A stretch of 64,000 nt of DNA, taken from Fagopyrum homotropicum. Taxonomy: Eukaryota > Streptophyta > Magnoliopsida > Caryophyllales > Polygonaceae. The notes below the pieces were generated by a model. That model worked only from the letters and a program-made list of their open reading frames with translations. It did no database searches and was not told the DNA's origin. Each line of letters starts with the position of its first letter. Position 1 is the first letter of the stretch. The position numbers were made by a program, and so were the translations under genes. This document shows, in pieces, positions 22,401 to 33,537 of the stretch. The DNA is taken from the NCBI GenBank assembly GCA_033239125.1, contig BSWB01000008.1, forward strand, positions 7,532,001 to 7,596,000. Direction: 5' to 3'.

Positions 22401-22711
22401 ATTCTCACTTTTGCTACCTAGATGGCTATAGTGGATTCTTCCAAATCTCTATCCACCCCGATAACCAAGAGAAAACCACATTTACATGTCCATGGGGAAC
22501 TTTTGCATATAGGAGAATGCCATTTGGGTTATGTAATGCACCCGCCACCTTCCAAAGGTGTATGATGGCTATCTTTTCGGAATACATTGAGAATATCATG
22601 GAAGTGTTTATGGATGATTTTTCTGTTTATGGTTCTTCCTTTGATAATTGCCTAGCTAATTTGTCTTTGGTATTGAAAAGATGTGAGGATACAAACCTTG
22701 TCTTAAATTAG
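19409..22711 (+). pseudogene. gag-pol: Element A Gag-protease-RT, 1100-codon open segment
   Basis: The segment holds the capsid part (residues about 1-220, with KDKALTWYQSIPQG and FLTKFFPPSKTTELRGKINAF), then an Asn-rich stretch near 265-300 without a CCHC knuckle. The retropepsin site CDLGASVSIIP is near residue 553. A variable linker follows at about 730-800, containing CCACGGCCGTGG-type DNA motifs at 21633-21716. RT follows with MCIDYRKLN near 965, YCYLDGYSGFFQI, FGLCNAPATFQRC and EVFMDDFSVYG. It ends at TAG 22709-22711, where B and C have a Trp codon. Together with the neighbours it is one ancestral polyprotein frame. The first Met here (19409) is internal. Confidence 0.9.
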
Positions 22712-23407
22712 GAAAAATGCCACTTCATGGTAAGTGAAGGTATTGTGTTGGGGCATTTGGTGTCCAACCGTGGCATTGAGGTTGATAGGGCCAAGATTAA
22801 AACGATAGAGAAGTTGCCACCACCTACCTCGGTGAAGGGGGTAAGGAGTTTCTTAGGGCATGCCGATTTTTACCGGAGGTTTATTAAAGACTTCTCTAAA
22901 ATTTCTAAGCCTCTCACTAACCTACTAATGAAAGATGTTGAGTTTGTTTTCTCCAAGGATTTCCTTGAAGCTTTTTGTAGGTTGAAGAATGCTTTGATCT
23001 CCGCACCTATCATGCAACCTCCGGATTGGAGTTTACCGTTTGAGATCATGTGTGATGCAAGTGATGTAGCCGTTGGGGCTGTTTTGGGGCAAAGGAAGGA
23101 TGGGCGTACACATGCCATCTATTATGCTAGCAAGACGCTAGATGAAGCTTAACTCAATTATGCTACCACCGAGAAGGAATTGCTAGCGGTTGTGTATGCA
23201 TTTGAGAAGTTCCGCTCATATCTTGTTGGAGCGAAGGTCATAGTATATACGGATCATGCTGCGATCCGTTATCTCCTTACCAAGAAGGATGCCAAGCTTA
23301 GGTTGATTCGGTGGATCCTCCTTCTTCAAGAATTTGATTTGGAAATCCGGGACAAGAAGGGGTCCGAGAATTCCGTGGCGGATCACCTTGTAGACTCCCA
23401 CCGTTAG
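22712..23407 (+). pseudogene. pol: Element A RT end and RNase H, with nonsense codon and frameshift
   Basis: After the TAG at 22709 the same frame continues with FMVSEGIVLGHLVSNRG, LGHADFYRRFIKDFSKISKP and the RNase H start FEIMCDASDVAVGAVLGQ. TAA at 23150-23152 replaces a Gln codon seen in B and C (in the DEAQ segment). RNase H continues with TEKELLAVVYAFEKF and YTDHAAIRYL and then SVADHL, after which one base is missing near 23388-23392, shifting the frame. All stops in this element arise from single transitions. Confidence 0.85.
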
Positions 23408-24783
23408 AGCTTGAAAGATATGACATCCCAATTGATGACTCATTCCGGGATGAGCAATTGCAAATGGTGGAGGAATGCTTGTTCCAAGTGTCTAGAGGAA
23501 GCGAGCCATGGTATGCCAACATTGTGAACTATCTTGTGTGTGAGGAAGTGCCTCCCGGTTTGTCATATGCCCAAAGGAAGAAGTTCTTCAAAGATGTGAG
23601 GCACTACTATTGGAGTGAACCACTTTTGTTCAAAAGGGGACCGGATGGAGAGTTTAGAAGATGCATACTGGAGGATAAGGTGGAGAGTGTGATCTGCCAT
23701 TGTCATTCCTTGCCATGTGGAGGGCATGCTAGCTCACACAAGACATGTGCTAAGGTGTTGCAATCGGGCTTCTTTTGGCCAAGCTTGTTCAAGGATGTGC
23801 AAAGCTTTGTGGTAGCTTGTGATGCTTGCCAAAGGACGGGCAACATCTTAAGGAGGAATGAGATGCCCTTGAACAACATACAAGAGGTGGAGATATTTGA
23901 TGTGTGGGGTGTGGACTTCATGGGACCATTCCCCTCTTCTTGTGGCAACCTCTACATCCTATTGGCGGTTGACTATGTTTCGAGATGGGTGGAGGCAATC
24001 GCCTCTCCCACAAATGATGCCAAGGTTGTGGTGCGGTTCTTCAACCGAGTGATCTTCCCTAGGTTTGGAACACCAAGGGTGATCATAAGTGATGGAGGGA
24101 AGCACTTCACCAATAGGAACTTTGGAGCACTTTTGGCTAAGTATGAGGTGACTCACAAGGTGACAACACCTTACCATCCCCAAACTAGTGGCCATGTGGA
24201 GATCTCCAACCGGGAGATCAAGGGAATTCTTGAGAAGACGGTCTCTAAGACAAGAAAAGATTGGGCTATGAAGCTCGATGATGCCTTATGGGCATATAGA
24301 ACCGCCTTCAAGACACCAATTGGCACCACTCCTTACAAGTTAGTCTATGGCAAGTCTTGCCACCTTCCGGTAGAGATGGAGCATAGAGCTTATTGGGCCA
24401 TTAAGTGGCTAAATTTTGACCTCAAGGAGGCCGGAGAGAAGAGGTTGCTAGACATGAACGCTCTTGAGGAGATCCGGTTGGATGCCTATGAAAACGCCCG
24501 GATCTACAAGGAGAGGACCAAACGGTGGCATGACAAGCGCCTCATCCCGAAGGAGGTGAGTGAAGGCGACCTTGTCCTTCTCTTCAACTCAAGGATGCGG
24601 CTCTTCCCCGGAAAGCTAAAGTCAAGATGGACCGGGCCTTATGTGGTGAAGAAGATCTTTCCCCATGGAGCAATTGAGATAGGAGGGGAGCATTGTGGAG
24701 ATTTTAAGGTGAATGGGCACCGGTTGAAGAAGTATATCCCGGAAGCTCCGGTGGACATAATTGCCCCACTTCACCTTGAATGA
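23408..24783 (+). pseudogene. pol: Element A integrase
   Basis: The frame is open from about 23410 to the stop TGA at 24781-24783. It has the HHCC zinc site (HCHSLPCGGHASSHKTCAKV ... CDACQRTGN), the catalytic core with GVDFMGPF (first Asp), VIISDGGKHF (second Asp) and SNREIKGILEK (Glu), and a C-terminal GPY/F module (RLFPGKLKSRWTGPYVV). There is no chromodomain, as expected for Athila. Alone it looks intact, but it can only be made as part of the broken polyprotein. Confidence 0.85.
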
Positions 24784-26180
24784 GACGCCCCGAGTATGGT
24801 CAAGCTAATGACCTTAAAGAAGCGCTTAATGGGAGGCAACCCATTGGTAACGTTTTTCCCTTTTTCGTTTTTGTTTTTGATTTTTCTGTTTTTCTGTGTT
24901 TGGTGTGCTTTGTGTGTGTGTGTGCTAGAATCTTGGTAGCATGGAAGCCTTGCATGGCATGTGAATGATGATGATGAGTCCCTCATCAATTATGGGTGGA
25001 GCGGACGCGGAACTTGGACGGCTAGCGGTGCCTAGTGTGGGTCCCGACGCCTTGATGGACATTTAGAGCTCTCTACCATTGTTGATAGGATCATCACCCA
25101 TCAATCCACTTGAGTAATCCCAAATACCCAAGCAAACCATTTTTACATTGTGATAAATTGATGAATGCATATGTGGACTTGAAGTACTTATCTTGAATCC
25201 CATGAATGATTTGTGATCATGATGTTTGCCTTGATTGAATTGAGTATTGAAAGTCGAAATTACATGCTAGTTCTTGCACATCATCTAGGAATGAATGAGG
25301 CAATTCATCTTTCTCTACTTCTCGTCTTTAGCATGTTGTTTGAGCACCTCAATTGATATAAATTTAACCTCTTTTGACCCATCTGGGAATAGGAGCATGT
25401 TAGTGTGTTGAGTGTGTAAAAAACAAGTGTGGGGTGAAGTTGTTAATGGATGAATTTTATGAAATGAAGTGTTGAATTTGTTGTGAAAGTGTAGACAAAA
25501 ATATAGGTTTGGGGACGTTAGTTTAAATGACAAGTAACTCGGCACCATTCACATAATCGGGTGTTTGTGCCTTGCAAAGTCAAATAAACCAATAGTCCTA
25601 ACGAGCTTTGGTATGTGTGCTCGGTGTGGATGCACCTCAAAAAATTGAAAAAACCCGAGGAGGGCTAATCTCCAAGGTTTTGGCTTTTGTACACCAATGC
25701 CATTGTCTCAAAAATAAGTGAAGGAAAAAGAAAAGATAGAAAAAATGGAGAAAATATACACTTATGGGAAGTTGTTCGAGGACAAAATTGTGGAGTTAGT
25801 TCCATTCCCGGATTAGCATCACATAGTCTAGAAAAATCCCCACCTAATCACAACGTTTCTTGGTCTTTTATCTCACAAGCCCTTATGACCTATTTGCATG
25901 TGTGTAAGACTTAGTAGTCTAGATTGGATATGCTCTTGATCATCTTGAATTCTTCATTTTTTACGTTTCATGCATGCTTTCAAGTTAAGTACAATTGTCT
26001 TTCCGTGCCTTCATTTATTTGATACATAATTGCTTGTCCATTGCCATGAAACATGACTATGAAGGTGATCCAATATTAGAAGCACAACTCCAAAAAGATT
26101 TTGCCATTTTTCTGCATGCATAAATCATGTCATCTCTTAGTTTATAGTTGAGAATTTGCTCGGGGACGAGCAAACCTTAA
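24784..26180 (+). other. Element A 3' non-coding region
   Basis: About 1.4 kb between the integrase stop and the polypurine tract. No ORF with recognisable similarity is present on either strand; in B and C this region is longer and holds the extra ORF. It starts with the conserved hairpin element at 24821-24844. Other shared short stretches (for example the 'cccaccta' and 'aaaccgaagcctaggagat' region, reversed in B near 30300) show that A and B 3' regions are distantly related. Confidence 0.7.
24821..24844 (+). promoter_or_regulatory. Conserved hairpin element after the integrase stop
   Basis: AGCGCTTAATGGGAGGCAAC followed by CCA. The same block is found on the minus strand in B (33481-33504) and C (59130-59153) with CTTCTTGGGAGGCAACCCA. 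TGGG and CCCA can pair around AGGCAA. It is conserved although flanking sequence is not. Function unknown. Confidence 0.6.
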
Positions 26181-26194
26181 GTATGGGGTATTTT
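26181..26194 (+). other. Element A polypurine tract
   Basis: GTATGGGGTATTTT directly before the 3' LTR. B (29795-29810) and C (55455-55470) have the same AAGTATGGGGTTATT in sense. Confidence 0.75.
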
Positions 26195-28019
26195 TGATAA
26201 CACGATTTATGACTTAGGATTAGGCACTCATTTAGATAGTTTATCTACTCATTCATGCATGGTTTAGCACTAGTTCACGACGTTTGCACTCAATTCACGT
26301 ATTTTGTCGAGATAGATGTCTACACGGACTTTTGCATTGCTTTGTAGGTATTTTGGGAAATCTAGGAGCTTAATCGATACGTTTGAGGATCGTTCATCAA
26401 GATGACACACCCTCGGACTCATTAGGATGCAAGATAGAGGCTAAGGAAGACCCAAGAGACCTTGTTGGTGCAAGCCATGCACCAAATCGTGACTCAATGA
26501 TCCAAAGCAAGCTGAACACCAAAACCACGGTCACTGAAGGTCCACGGCCGTGGAAACCAACCGTGGTTTTTGCCAGACGGTTGTGACAGCTGTGCCACGA
26601 TCTCATGGCCAACTCTAGCAAGGTTGTAGTATAAAAGTGGTCCTGCAAGGCTGAGAGAAGGAGAGCTCCCATCACTACCATTCTCTCCCATTCTCTCAAC
26701 AAGAAGATTCTCTCAAGAGGAAGCTTGGGGGGAGCTGCCATTGGAGGAGGAGAAGAGCTCCATTGGAGAAGAAGAGAAGAAGACACCATTGCTCGTTCTT
26801 GAATAGTTTTGTAGTGAAGATTTTCGGAATCGATTTCTAGAGTTGTAAGAATCGTTTAAACCTTCTTTTGGAAGGGTTGTGAGTCTTTCTAATCTTACTT
26901 TCAGCTTGATTTTGCTTGCTTCACTTGTTCATATCTTTCTCTTCATTATCTTGCAAATGGATGCTATGATTTTATGCTTGATGATTTCGATTGTGATTAT
27001 GTATGTTGTTGGCTAGATAGATGTGATTCTAGGGTAAGGAAAAGAGGGTTATGGCTGGACTATGATAGGATGGACTTAGATTTGCCTTTGGATGATTCGT
27101 CTACTTGAACCAAGCCACTGTTGGAGTCCACGGTTTGTTCTTGCCAGTCCACGGCCGTGGAAGTGGTAGAACAACCCGTGATTTTCCTGATTCGTTTGAT
27201 TAGATGAGTCTAAGTTCTAGAATGTTAGAATGTTGAAATCCTAGTGTTTGTTGAGTTAAATCTATCCTAGGGTGACCTAGTGTTAGCAACTAAGTGTTAG
27301 AAGAGACCTACCCGGTGATTCTTACTCTTAGATTTCAAAGATGACAAACCTTAGGTAGTGGTGAGCCTCATAAGTCGCCATTGGACTAAGTGTGCTAGGA
27401 TAGTTGTTTAGGACTTACTTTTCCGAGACTTACCCGGTAAGGATAGGTTAGATCCCTAGATGACAATCCGGTTTGTGTAGAATTCCATTTCTTAGACTCT
27501 TTGAGACTTACCCGGTGATGAGACCTTAGGAACGGACTAGTGGACCATGAGACCTACCCGGTGATTGATCCCAATCTAGAAACACTTACTCCCAATATAT
27601 CATAGTTAATCCAAGGAATGATTAGATAGCTTGAGTCCTATGCCATAACCGGAATTTCCAACCCCTAGAATCCACTTTTCTCTCTTTGATCATATATTTC
27701 GTGTTTGCTTTGTTTACTTGTGGTGTTGGCTTAGTTGATTGTTTACTTTACATGATTTGTGATCCTTGATTGATCACCTAAAAACCAACCAAAAACAATT
27801 GAGATTTTCATTTCTTTATTTCTTTCTCTTTTCTTAAGCCTAGATCTTCACTAAACTTAATCACTAATCGAATCAATCTCACCTCAGTCTTTGTGTTCGA
27901 CCTCGAAATACTATCCCTACTATAAACGTCCCGTACACTGCGGGTTCGCTAGGAGTTAGGAGAAATATAACGAGTTATAAATTTAAAGCTTATTGCGTGC
28001 ACACGTTCTTAGCGTAACA
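26195..28019 (+). mobile_element. Element A 3' LTR
   Basis: TGATAACACG...TTAGCGTAACA, 1825 bp, followed by target duplication AAGAA at 28020-28024. It retains the fourth GAGACCTACCCGGTGATT module at about 27303, degraded in the 5' LTR. Confidence 0.92.
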
Positions 28020-28030
28020 AAGAACGTGAG
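28020..28030. repeat. Eleven-base island of T1 LTR between A and B
   Basis: AAGAACGTGAG: the right target duplication of A (AAGAA), one C, then the left target duplication of B (GTGAG, repeated at 41251-41255). The same eleven bases are uninterrupted at 6809-6819 in the other T1 LTR. Confidence 0.95.
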
Positions 28031-29794
28031 TGTTCGCCCCTAGAGGTGTGTGCAAATAAGTTTTAAATTTATAAAACTAGAATCAAGCAAGCGAACCCGC
28101 AGTGTACGGATCGACGTAGTTAAGCAAGAATTCCAGAGTATCGAACACAGGGATTTGGGTGGAGCGAACTCGATTGCAGATTATCAAGCGAATAAATATG
28201 GGAGTTTTGCAGATATTGGGAAAACAACAATCCTAAAGTTTCAGGTATCTAGTTGCGGCAATAGATTCAAGATATACTAATGATGTGAAGACAGAGTGGA
28301 GATATGCAAAGGTATACTAATGTAAGGTAATCGTACGGTTGAGGTTCCAAAAACCTTATGTAACTCACCTACAAAACACTCTCTATACAGGTTGTTGAGG
28401 CTCAATATAGAAAGATTCTAGAGATGAGAATTAGTGTCAAATACCCAAACTTATAATCTAAAGATCAAGACTAACTTAACCGATTGAGGTTGTTGAGGCT
28501 CACAATCGAGGTAGAGGTTGTTGAGGCTTCACTACCACCTAGAAAAGACAAGTCTAAACTAAGCTAAAGCAAATCTTTAACTTTAGATTAAAGTAAAAGC
28601 AAGTTCGTAGACTTAAGGGAAATCACGGTTAGTTCTTGAGGTTCCACGGCCGTGGACTCAAGAACAGACCGTAATTTAGGGCTGCCGGCGACAATTCTCT
28701 AACTCTCAGGGTCTAATCTGTTTGCGATTGATCTATCATCACCTATGCCACAACTATCAACCCTTCACCTTAGAATTGTTAAGGGTTTTTAGCCAATAAC
28801 AGTCATATTGATATCAATTCAAGAATTAAAAGATAAAAAGATGAAAACTTTCAAGAACTTTCAATAATCTTCAATTCAATCTCAAAGTCACAAAGAGAAT
28901 AAGCAATGTCAAAAGATTCACAATAGAACAAATAATCGTAACTCTAGGAAAGAAAAGAAAATGGGATGTCAATCCGTTTTTCAAATCGAACCTAGTCAAG
29001 AAGAGAGATCTTCTTGCAAAAACTTCCAAGAACTACGATCTTCCGCCAATCCGGAGATCTCAACAGCAATCTCCACCAAAAGTGCGAGATTAGAGGAATT
29101 CCAACAACGAGCTTCGATCTCTTCAAAGAGAGGTCAATTGCTTCCAAGCAAACTAAGCAAAACGTCTTCGTGTCTAAGCGGCGAAGAATGAGGGCAAACG
29201 GGTATCGAAGGTCGTAAGCGAGGTGACGGAAATCTTGCTTCGTCCGTCTTTTTATAGTGTAGGGCAAAATGTCGGCCCGGCCCAATCTTTAAAAGATCGT
29301 GGCTTCAAAGTGTGGCGAAAAGATTCGCCAAGATCACGGTCGTGGAAGTATTCCACGACCGTAATTTAGGGCGTGGAAACAATTACGGTTAGTTCCACGG
29401 CCGTAGAATCCCCTGGAATGAACATCGAATTCTGACTCTGAATTCACGGCCGTAATTCTGGCCGTGGTTTGTGATACGGCCGTATTTTAGGGCGTAATTT
29501 AGGGCAAGAACGTGATTCTTCCCTAAACTCGTGCATTCCTCAAACTAAGACTCCAAATTGCTTCCAAAGAGTGTCCTCAATCTATGGACATATCAACTCA
29601 ACTCTCCTTTGCTCGATTCCATTCGGAAATAGCTCCAAATCACCTATAATCAACATAGAACTAGTGTAGACATCCATATCGAAAATATAGGCAATACTAG
29701 CTCACATATGCATAAAGATCAATCAAAGACTATCAATATGAATCAAATACGATTAGAAAACGTGCCTAAAATATCACAATATTTCATGCTAACA
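28031..29794 (-). mobile_element. Element B 3' LTR
   Basis: Plus-strand ends are TGTTCGCCCC and CATGCTAACA. In sense it starts TGTTAGCATG and ends GGGGCGAACA. TATA box (minus) TATAAAAA at 29249-29256. CCACGGCCGTGG at 28644-28655 and a cluster of related palindromes at 29335-29500. GGTTGTTGAGGCTCA modules occur at 28388, 28488 and 28514. ORFs of 67-97 codons inside the LTR are present in both copies by identity, not by selection. Confidence 0.93.
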
Positions 29795-29810
29795 AATAAC
29801 CCCATACTTA
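29795..29810 (-). other. Element B polypurine tract
   Basis: In sense TTAAGTATGGGGTTATT immediately precedes the 3' LTR start TGTTAGC; compare A and C. Confidence 0.75.
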
Positions 29811-31135
29811 ACACTTGCTTGTCCCTAAGCAAGATCTTTCAAAAAGCTTTAAAACAAGAGTTAGGATGAAATATGTGTACCTTCTTTTGGATGAATGTGA
29901 CTTCTAAAGAATAGATCATTCTCAAACCTTGCTTCAATCGTTTTTCAAACTTTCACACACTTAATCAAAGAGTAAAAGGCAAGGAAAATTCATGAATCAA
30001 TTTAACTTCAAAACAAGCATTATAACCTTCAAACATTATCAAAATCAATCATAAGAAGCTTCAATTTAGATCACCAAGTCATATAACATTCTTTTGATCT
30101 TAAGGACTTTCAAAGAAAAGGTCTAGAGTATGGAAGGGAAGGGAAAACTTTAAGGGAAAGTGGTGCATAAATCCGGGAAAGTGGACAACTACCTTCTTCT
30201 TATGCGGTTCCCGCAACACTTCAACTTAGAGCTTCGCTCTCTTCTTTTCATTTTTCGACTTTACTTTTGGAGTTATGGATAGAGGTGCACAAAAACCGAA
30301 GCCTAGGAGATTGGCGTTTCTCAAAATTGCAAGAGATGCCTCAAACCCTTAGCGCACATACCATAATCCGCTAGGAATATCGCTCAATCCGACTTTGGCA
30401 AGACACAAACACCCGGCTATGTGAATGGTGCCGAGTTACTCATCGTCATGATTGACTTCCCCAAACCTACAATTTCTTTCTATTCATTTGATTGCAAATA
30501 ATTGCTCTCATGGCCCTCCCACATCAAACATGCCTTTTTCTCATTCACTTTTCCAAGTTCCCGGATAGGTAAAGGAGGCTAATATTTCAATGAGGAGCTA
30601 GATGATCAAAGAAAGAGGAAAGAAAGTATCGAATTGCCTTAATCATTTCAACAAGAAGTATAGGAACTTATAATGTGATTTCAACTTCAATTTCTCAACA
30701 TGATTTAGGTAACGTTTTCACATTATAAAACTTGCAAAAGAGGTAGAATTCATTCATTCAATTTCTTTTCGATTTACAATCCTTTTAAGCATACAATTGT
30801 CATCAAACTCAATTCGCAAGTAGTGATTATCATGGAAATCATATCAATTCATTAGAAGCACAAAATTTTCAAAATTTTTCAATTTTTATGGGTTTTTAAA
30901 GTTCTTTTTCATGCAATGCAATAAGGAAACGTGTAACACATAATGAACATGCAATGATAGTCTTGAAATGAAAGCAACATAGAGAGTAGAGTTATTACAA
31001 ACTTTTTAGTACATCCCACCCCATACTTAGGACGAACATTGTCCCTAATGTTCACAAGAAAGAACAAAAGAAAGAAAAGAAAAAGAAACTCACAAGTGGT
31101 GGCGGGAATGTCTAAAACGAACGGTCATGCATCGA
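29811..31135 (-). other. Element B non-coding region between extra ORF and 3' LTR
   Basis: About 1.3 kb, AT-rich, no recognisable gene on either strand. Nearly the same sequence is in C (55471-56789). In sense the first bases after the ORF stop include TAGGGACAATGTTCGTCCTA with AAGTATGGGGTGGGATG (near 31000-31045), which resembles the polypurine tract of the same element and may be a second, internal copy of it. Confidence 0.65.
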
Positions 31136-32707
31136 TCACTGCGGCGCCGGTGGAGGTGGGAATGGAGAGAAACTCGGATCATAGAACCGCCCAAACTGCT
31201 GGCGGTAGACGTCCCTCATCATGTGGTCAAGGTCGTCTAGGCGTCCGTCTCTAGCATCCGCCCGGATCTCTAGCGCTCCGACTCTCTCCGAAAGTCCGGT
31301 AGCCCAATCCGGCATCCTCTCATACCATCCCGGGGCGTGATCATACCATGCGGGGGCATCGGCTGGTGCTGGTGCTGGTGGTGGTGGTGGTGCTGCTGCT
31401 GGCTGCGTCGTGGACCAAGGAGGGGGTGTGTCGTACCAAGTGGGAGGTGTAGTCATCCACGTGGGCCTCTCACTCACGCTGGCGCGGCGAGATGACGAGC
31501 CTGAAGCTCTAGCCGGACGTGGAGAGCGCCTAGGTACATCCGGGGCCGCCTCCGGCTGATCCGGAAACGTGCCGAACTCCTGCTCCGCTCCTCCACCACT
31601 CTCGTACTGCTCTCCCATCTCCTCCTCATCCTCAACCGGTGGTGGGACGTAAGGGGGAGCTACAAGCCTGTGTGCATGCATCGCAGCGAATGTCTCCTTC
31701 CAATTGTGGCGTCCTGCCACAATGGAATACTCTGGCAGCCACTCAATACCCCTGCCTGTCCTACTCTCCCAAGGCATGCCCGCATAAGGCGGACCTCTAT
31801 GTGTGGGGAAGATGAGTCCCCTGACCATGAATGCATGTAATCCTAGAGGTACGGCGGGTATGCGGGTGCAACCTGAAAAATCCACACCAAATGTCCTAGC
31901 CATGTGGGTCACTATCCCACCATATCCAATGTTCCCCTTCTTCTTGTTCTTCAGTTTACTCATCGTAGCCGCCAAAAGAGTAGCACAATCTGCGCGGCGA
32001 CCGTAGAGCATACAGTAGAGCAAGAATAGCTCATCCGTCTTGATCTTTTGGGGCGTCTCCGTCCTAGGAAAGAGACACTCCGAAAGAACACGGTGAGCTA
32101 TCTTCAAGGCTAGATGGTACATCAATCTAGCCTTGGTATCGGCGGGTTGCCAACGGTCCTCGTCGGCGTAAATCATGGCTACTTCCTCCCAGAAATCCTT
32201 AGGGTAGATACCGCTAGGGAATCGACCATTGTAGGTCTCATGGAACCCGAAAATGGTCCCAAACTCAACTATACTCAACTGGTAGTCTCGATTCATGAGA
32301 CGGAAGGAGACGGTCCTATCAACATGGCTGTGCTCGAAAGACGTCACAACCTCTCGGGTGATCTCCTCATAGGCGTCTTCACGAATGTTCGTGAAGACAG
32401 TCAATCCGGCTCTATCCAAGAGCCATGTAAGGTCGTCAACTATGTTGAGAGGATGTAGATCCTCCAACAACAAATACCTAGGGCCAATCACTGCCCTCTT
32501 CTCTATCCTCTCAAATGCAGCTAGGTGATCGTCATGTATGGTTGGGACGCTAGGGTGAGGTGGTGAAGATGGAGGTGAAGGTGAGGATGGTAGTGAGGAG
32601 GATGAGGGTGGTGGTGCCCTAGATGTGGAGGGGTTGCCCTTTCTTTTCTTATTTTGATCCCCTTTCTTCTCCTTTATCCTTCCTGAAACTCTCCTTACGA
32701 AATCCAT
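31136..32707 (-). CDS. Athila ORF-1-like protein, downstream of pol (element B)
   Basis: 523 codons, start MDFVRRVSGRIKEKKG at 32707. Residues about 5-30 are basic (RRVSGRIKEKKGDQNKKRKG, NLS-like), 30-55 are Ser/Pro-rich. Residues 70-380 form a globular domain (GPRYLLLEDLHPLNIVDDLT, TREVVTSFEHSH, VSFRLMNRDYQLSIVEFGTI) that resembles the plant Athila ORF-1 family, whose function is unknown. The C-terminal part has repeated Trp/Tyr-Pro motifs (TPPTWYDTPPPW, PGWYERMPDW) and a final charged helix. I see no transmembrane segment or signal peptide, so it does not look like an envelope protein. The C copy (56790-58355) is 521 codons and nearly identical. Expression probably needs a spliced or internal RNA, since pol ends about 830 bases upstream. 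Confidence 0.8.
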   Translation of the reverse strand: MDFVRRVSGRIKEKKGDQNKKRKGNPSTSRAPPPSSSSLPSSPSPPSSPPHPSVPTIHDDHLAAFERIEKRAVIGPRYLLLEDLHPLNIVDDLTWLLDRAGLTVFTNIREDAYEEITREVVTSFEHSHVDRTVSFRLMNRDYQLSIVEFGTIFGFHETYNGRFPSGIYPKDFWEEVAMIYADEDRWQPADTKARLMYHLALKIAHRVLSECLFPRTETPQKIKTDELFLLYCMLYGRRADCATLLAATMSKLKNKKKGNIGYGGIVTHMARTFGVDFSGCTRIPAVPLGLHAFMVRGLIFPTHRGPPYAGMPWESRTGRGIEWLPEYSIVAGRHNWKETFAAMHAHRLVAPPYVPPPVEDEEEMGEQYESGGGAEQEFGTFPDQPEAAPDVPRRSPRPARASGSSSRRASVSERPTWMTTPPTWYDTPPPWSTTQPAAAPPPPPAPAPADAPAWYDHAPGWYERMPDWATGLSERVGALEIRADARDGRLDDLDHMMRDVYRQQFGRFYDPSFSPFPPPPAPQ

Positions 32708-33537
32708 TTTTCTCCAAAAATCACGGTCTGTTCTTCAGGTTCCACGGCCGTGGTTTACCCAGAGACCGTGATTCGTCTCAGAAATTCGTGAATCTCAGCA
32801 AATTCACCAACAATCACCACAACAAGCAGTCCTAATCTAATTCCTTCCAGTCTTTGTCAGTTCTTCCTAAAAATCTATAGCAAAAACGAACTAAATCCGC
32901 GAGAATCGAGAAGAAAGAAATAACCTCTTTTTCGGATTGAAAAATCCAAAATGTGTGTTTGTTGATCGATTTCCACTCGATTTGTTGTTTGGATCCTGTT
33001 CGTGGTTGGATTTGCTGCAGTTTAGGATGAAGAATCGTTGAAAACGATTAGGAAACGAAGAATTGGGAGTGGCTGCGGGTTTTCGGTATCTAGGTCGTGG
33101 AATTGGGGGGGAATTGTGGTGGTTTGTGAAGAAGTGTGGCTTTTATACTCGCAGGCAAAATTTTCAAAAATCACGGTCTATCGGGGCATTCCACGGCCGT
33201 GGAAGTGTACGGAACCGTGGTTTTGATGATTTTTCACAGGCTTTTGAGAATTACGGCCACTGTAGCTATGACGACCGTAATTTAGACCGTGGAACTTTCT
33301 GTAAAGCTTCAAAGTCCAAATTTCGTCACTTTTCTTTGACATTATCCCTCCTTTCTCCTTTTCCATCGATCCTACAACCAAAAACACGAACATACCGGAA
33401 GAAATCGAGGCAAAATAAAGCGAAAATGTCTATTCTAAACTAGTCTATGAATCGAAAACAAAAACAAGAATGTAATACCTTGGGTTGCCTCCCAAGAAGC
33501 GCTTTGTTTAAGGTCCGTAGCTAGACCACTCTTGCAC
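32708..33537 (-). other. Element B spacer between pol and extra ORF
   Basis: It contains the conserved hairpin element (33481-33504) just after the pol stop and palindromes CCACGGCCGTGG at 32743-32754 and 33191-33202, plus related half motifs. No credible ORF; the 126-codon plus-strand frame at 33063-33443 is a shadow. As the leader of the extra ORF it is the place to look for a splice acceptor or internal promoter. Confidence 0.65.

Larger units (their letters stand above)
17087..28019 (+). mobile_element. Athila element A, complete but disabled (10,933 bp)
   Basis: Two LTRs (17087-18908 and 26195-28019) flank an internal region with a tRNA-Asp PBS, gag-protease-RT-RNase H-integrase and a polypurine tract. 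Target duplication AAGAA is at 17082-17086 and 28020-28024. By eye the LTRs differ at about 26 positions plus one 3-bp indel, near 1.4 percent. Three nonsense codons and one frameshift interrupt the long frame. Unlike B and C it carries no extra ORF between integrase and 3' LTR. Confidence 0.92.

Noticed and set aside
31136..32707. Envelope gene
   Set aside because: No signal peptide, no transmembrane segment and no cysteine pattern; the resemblance is to the Athila ORF-1 family instead.
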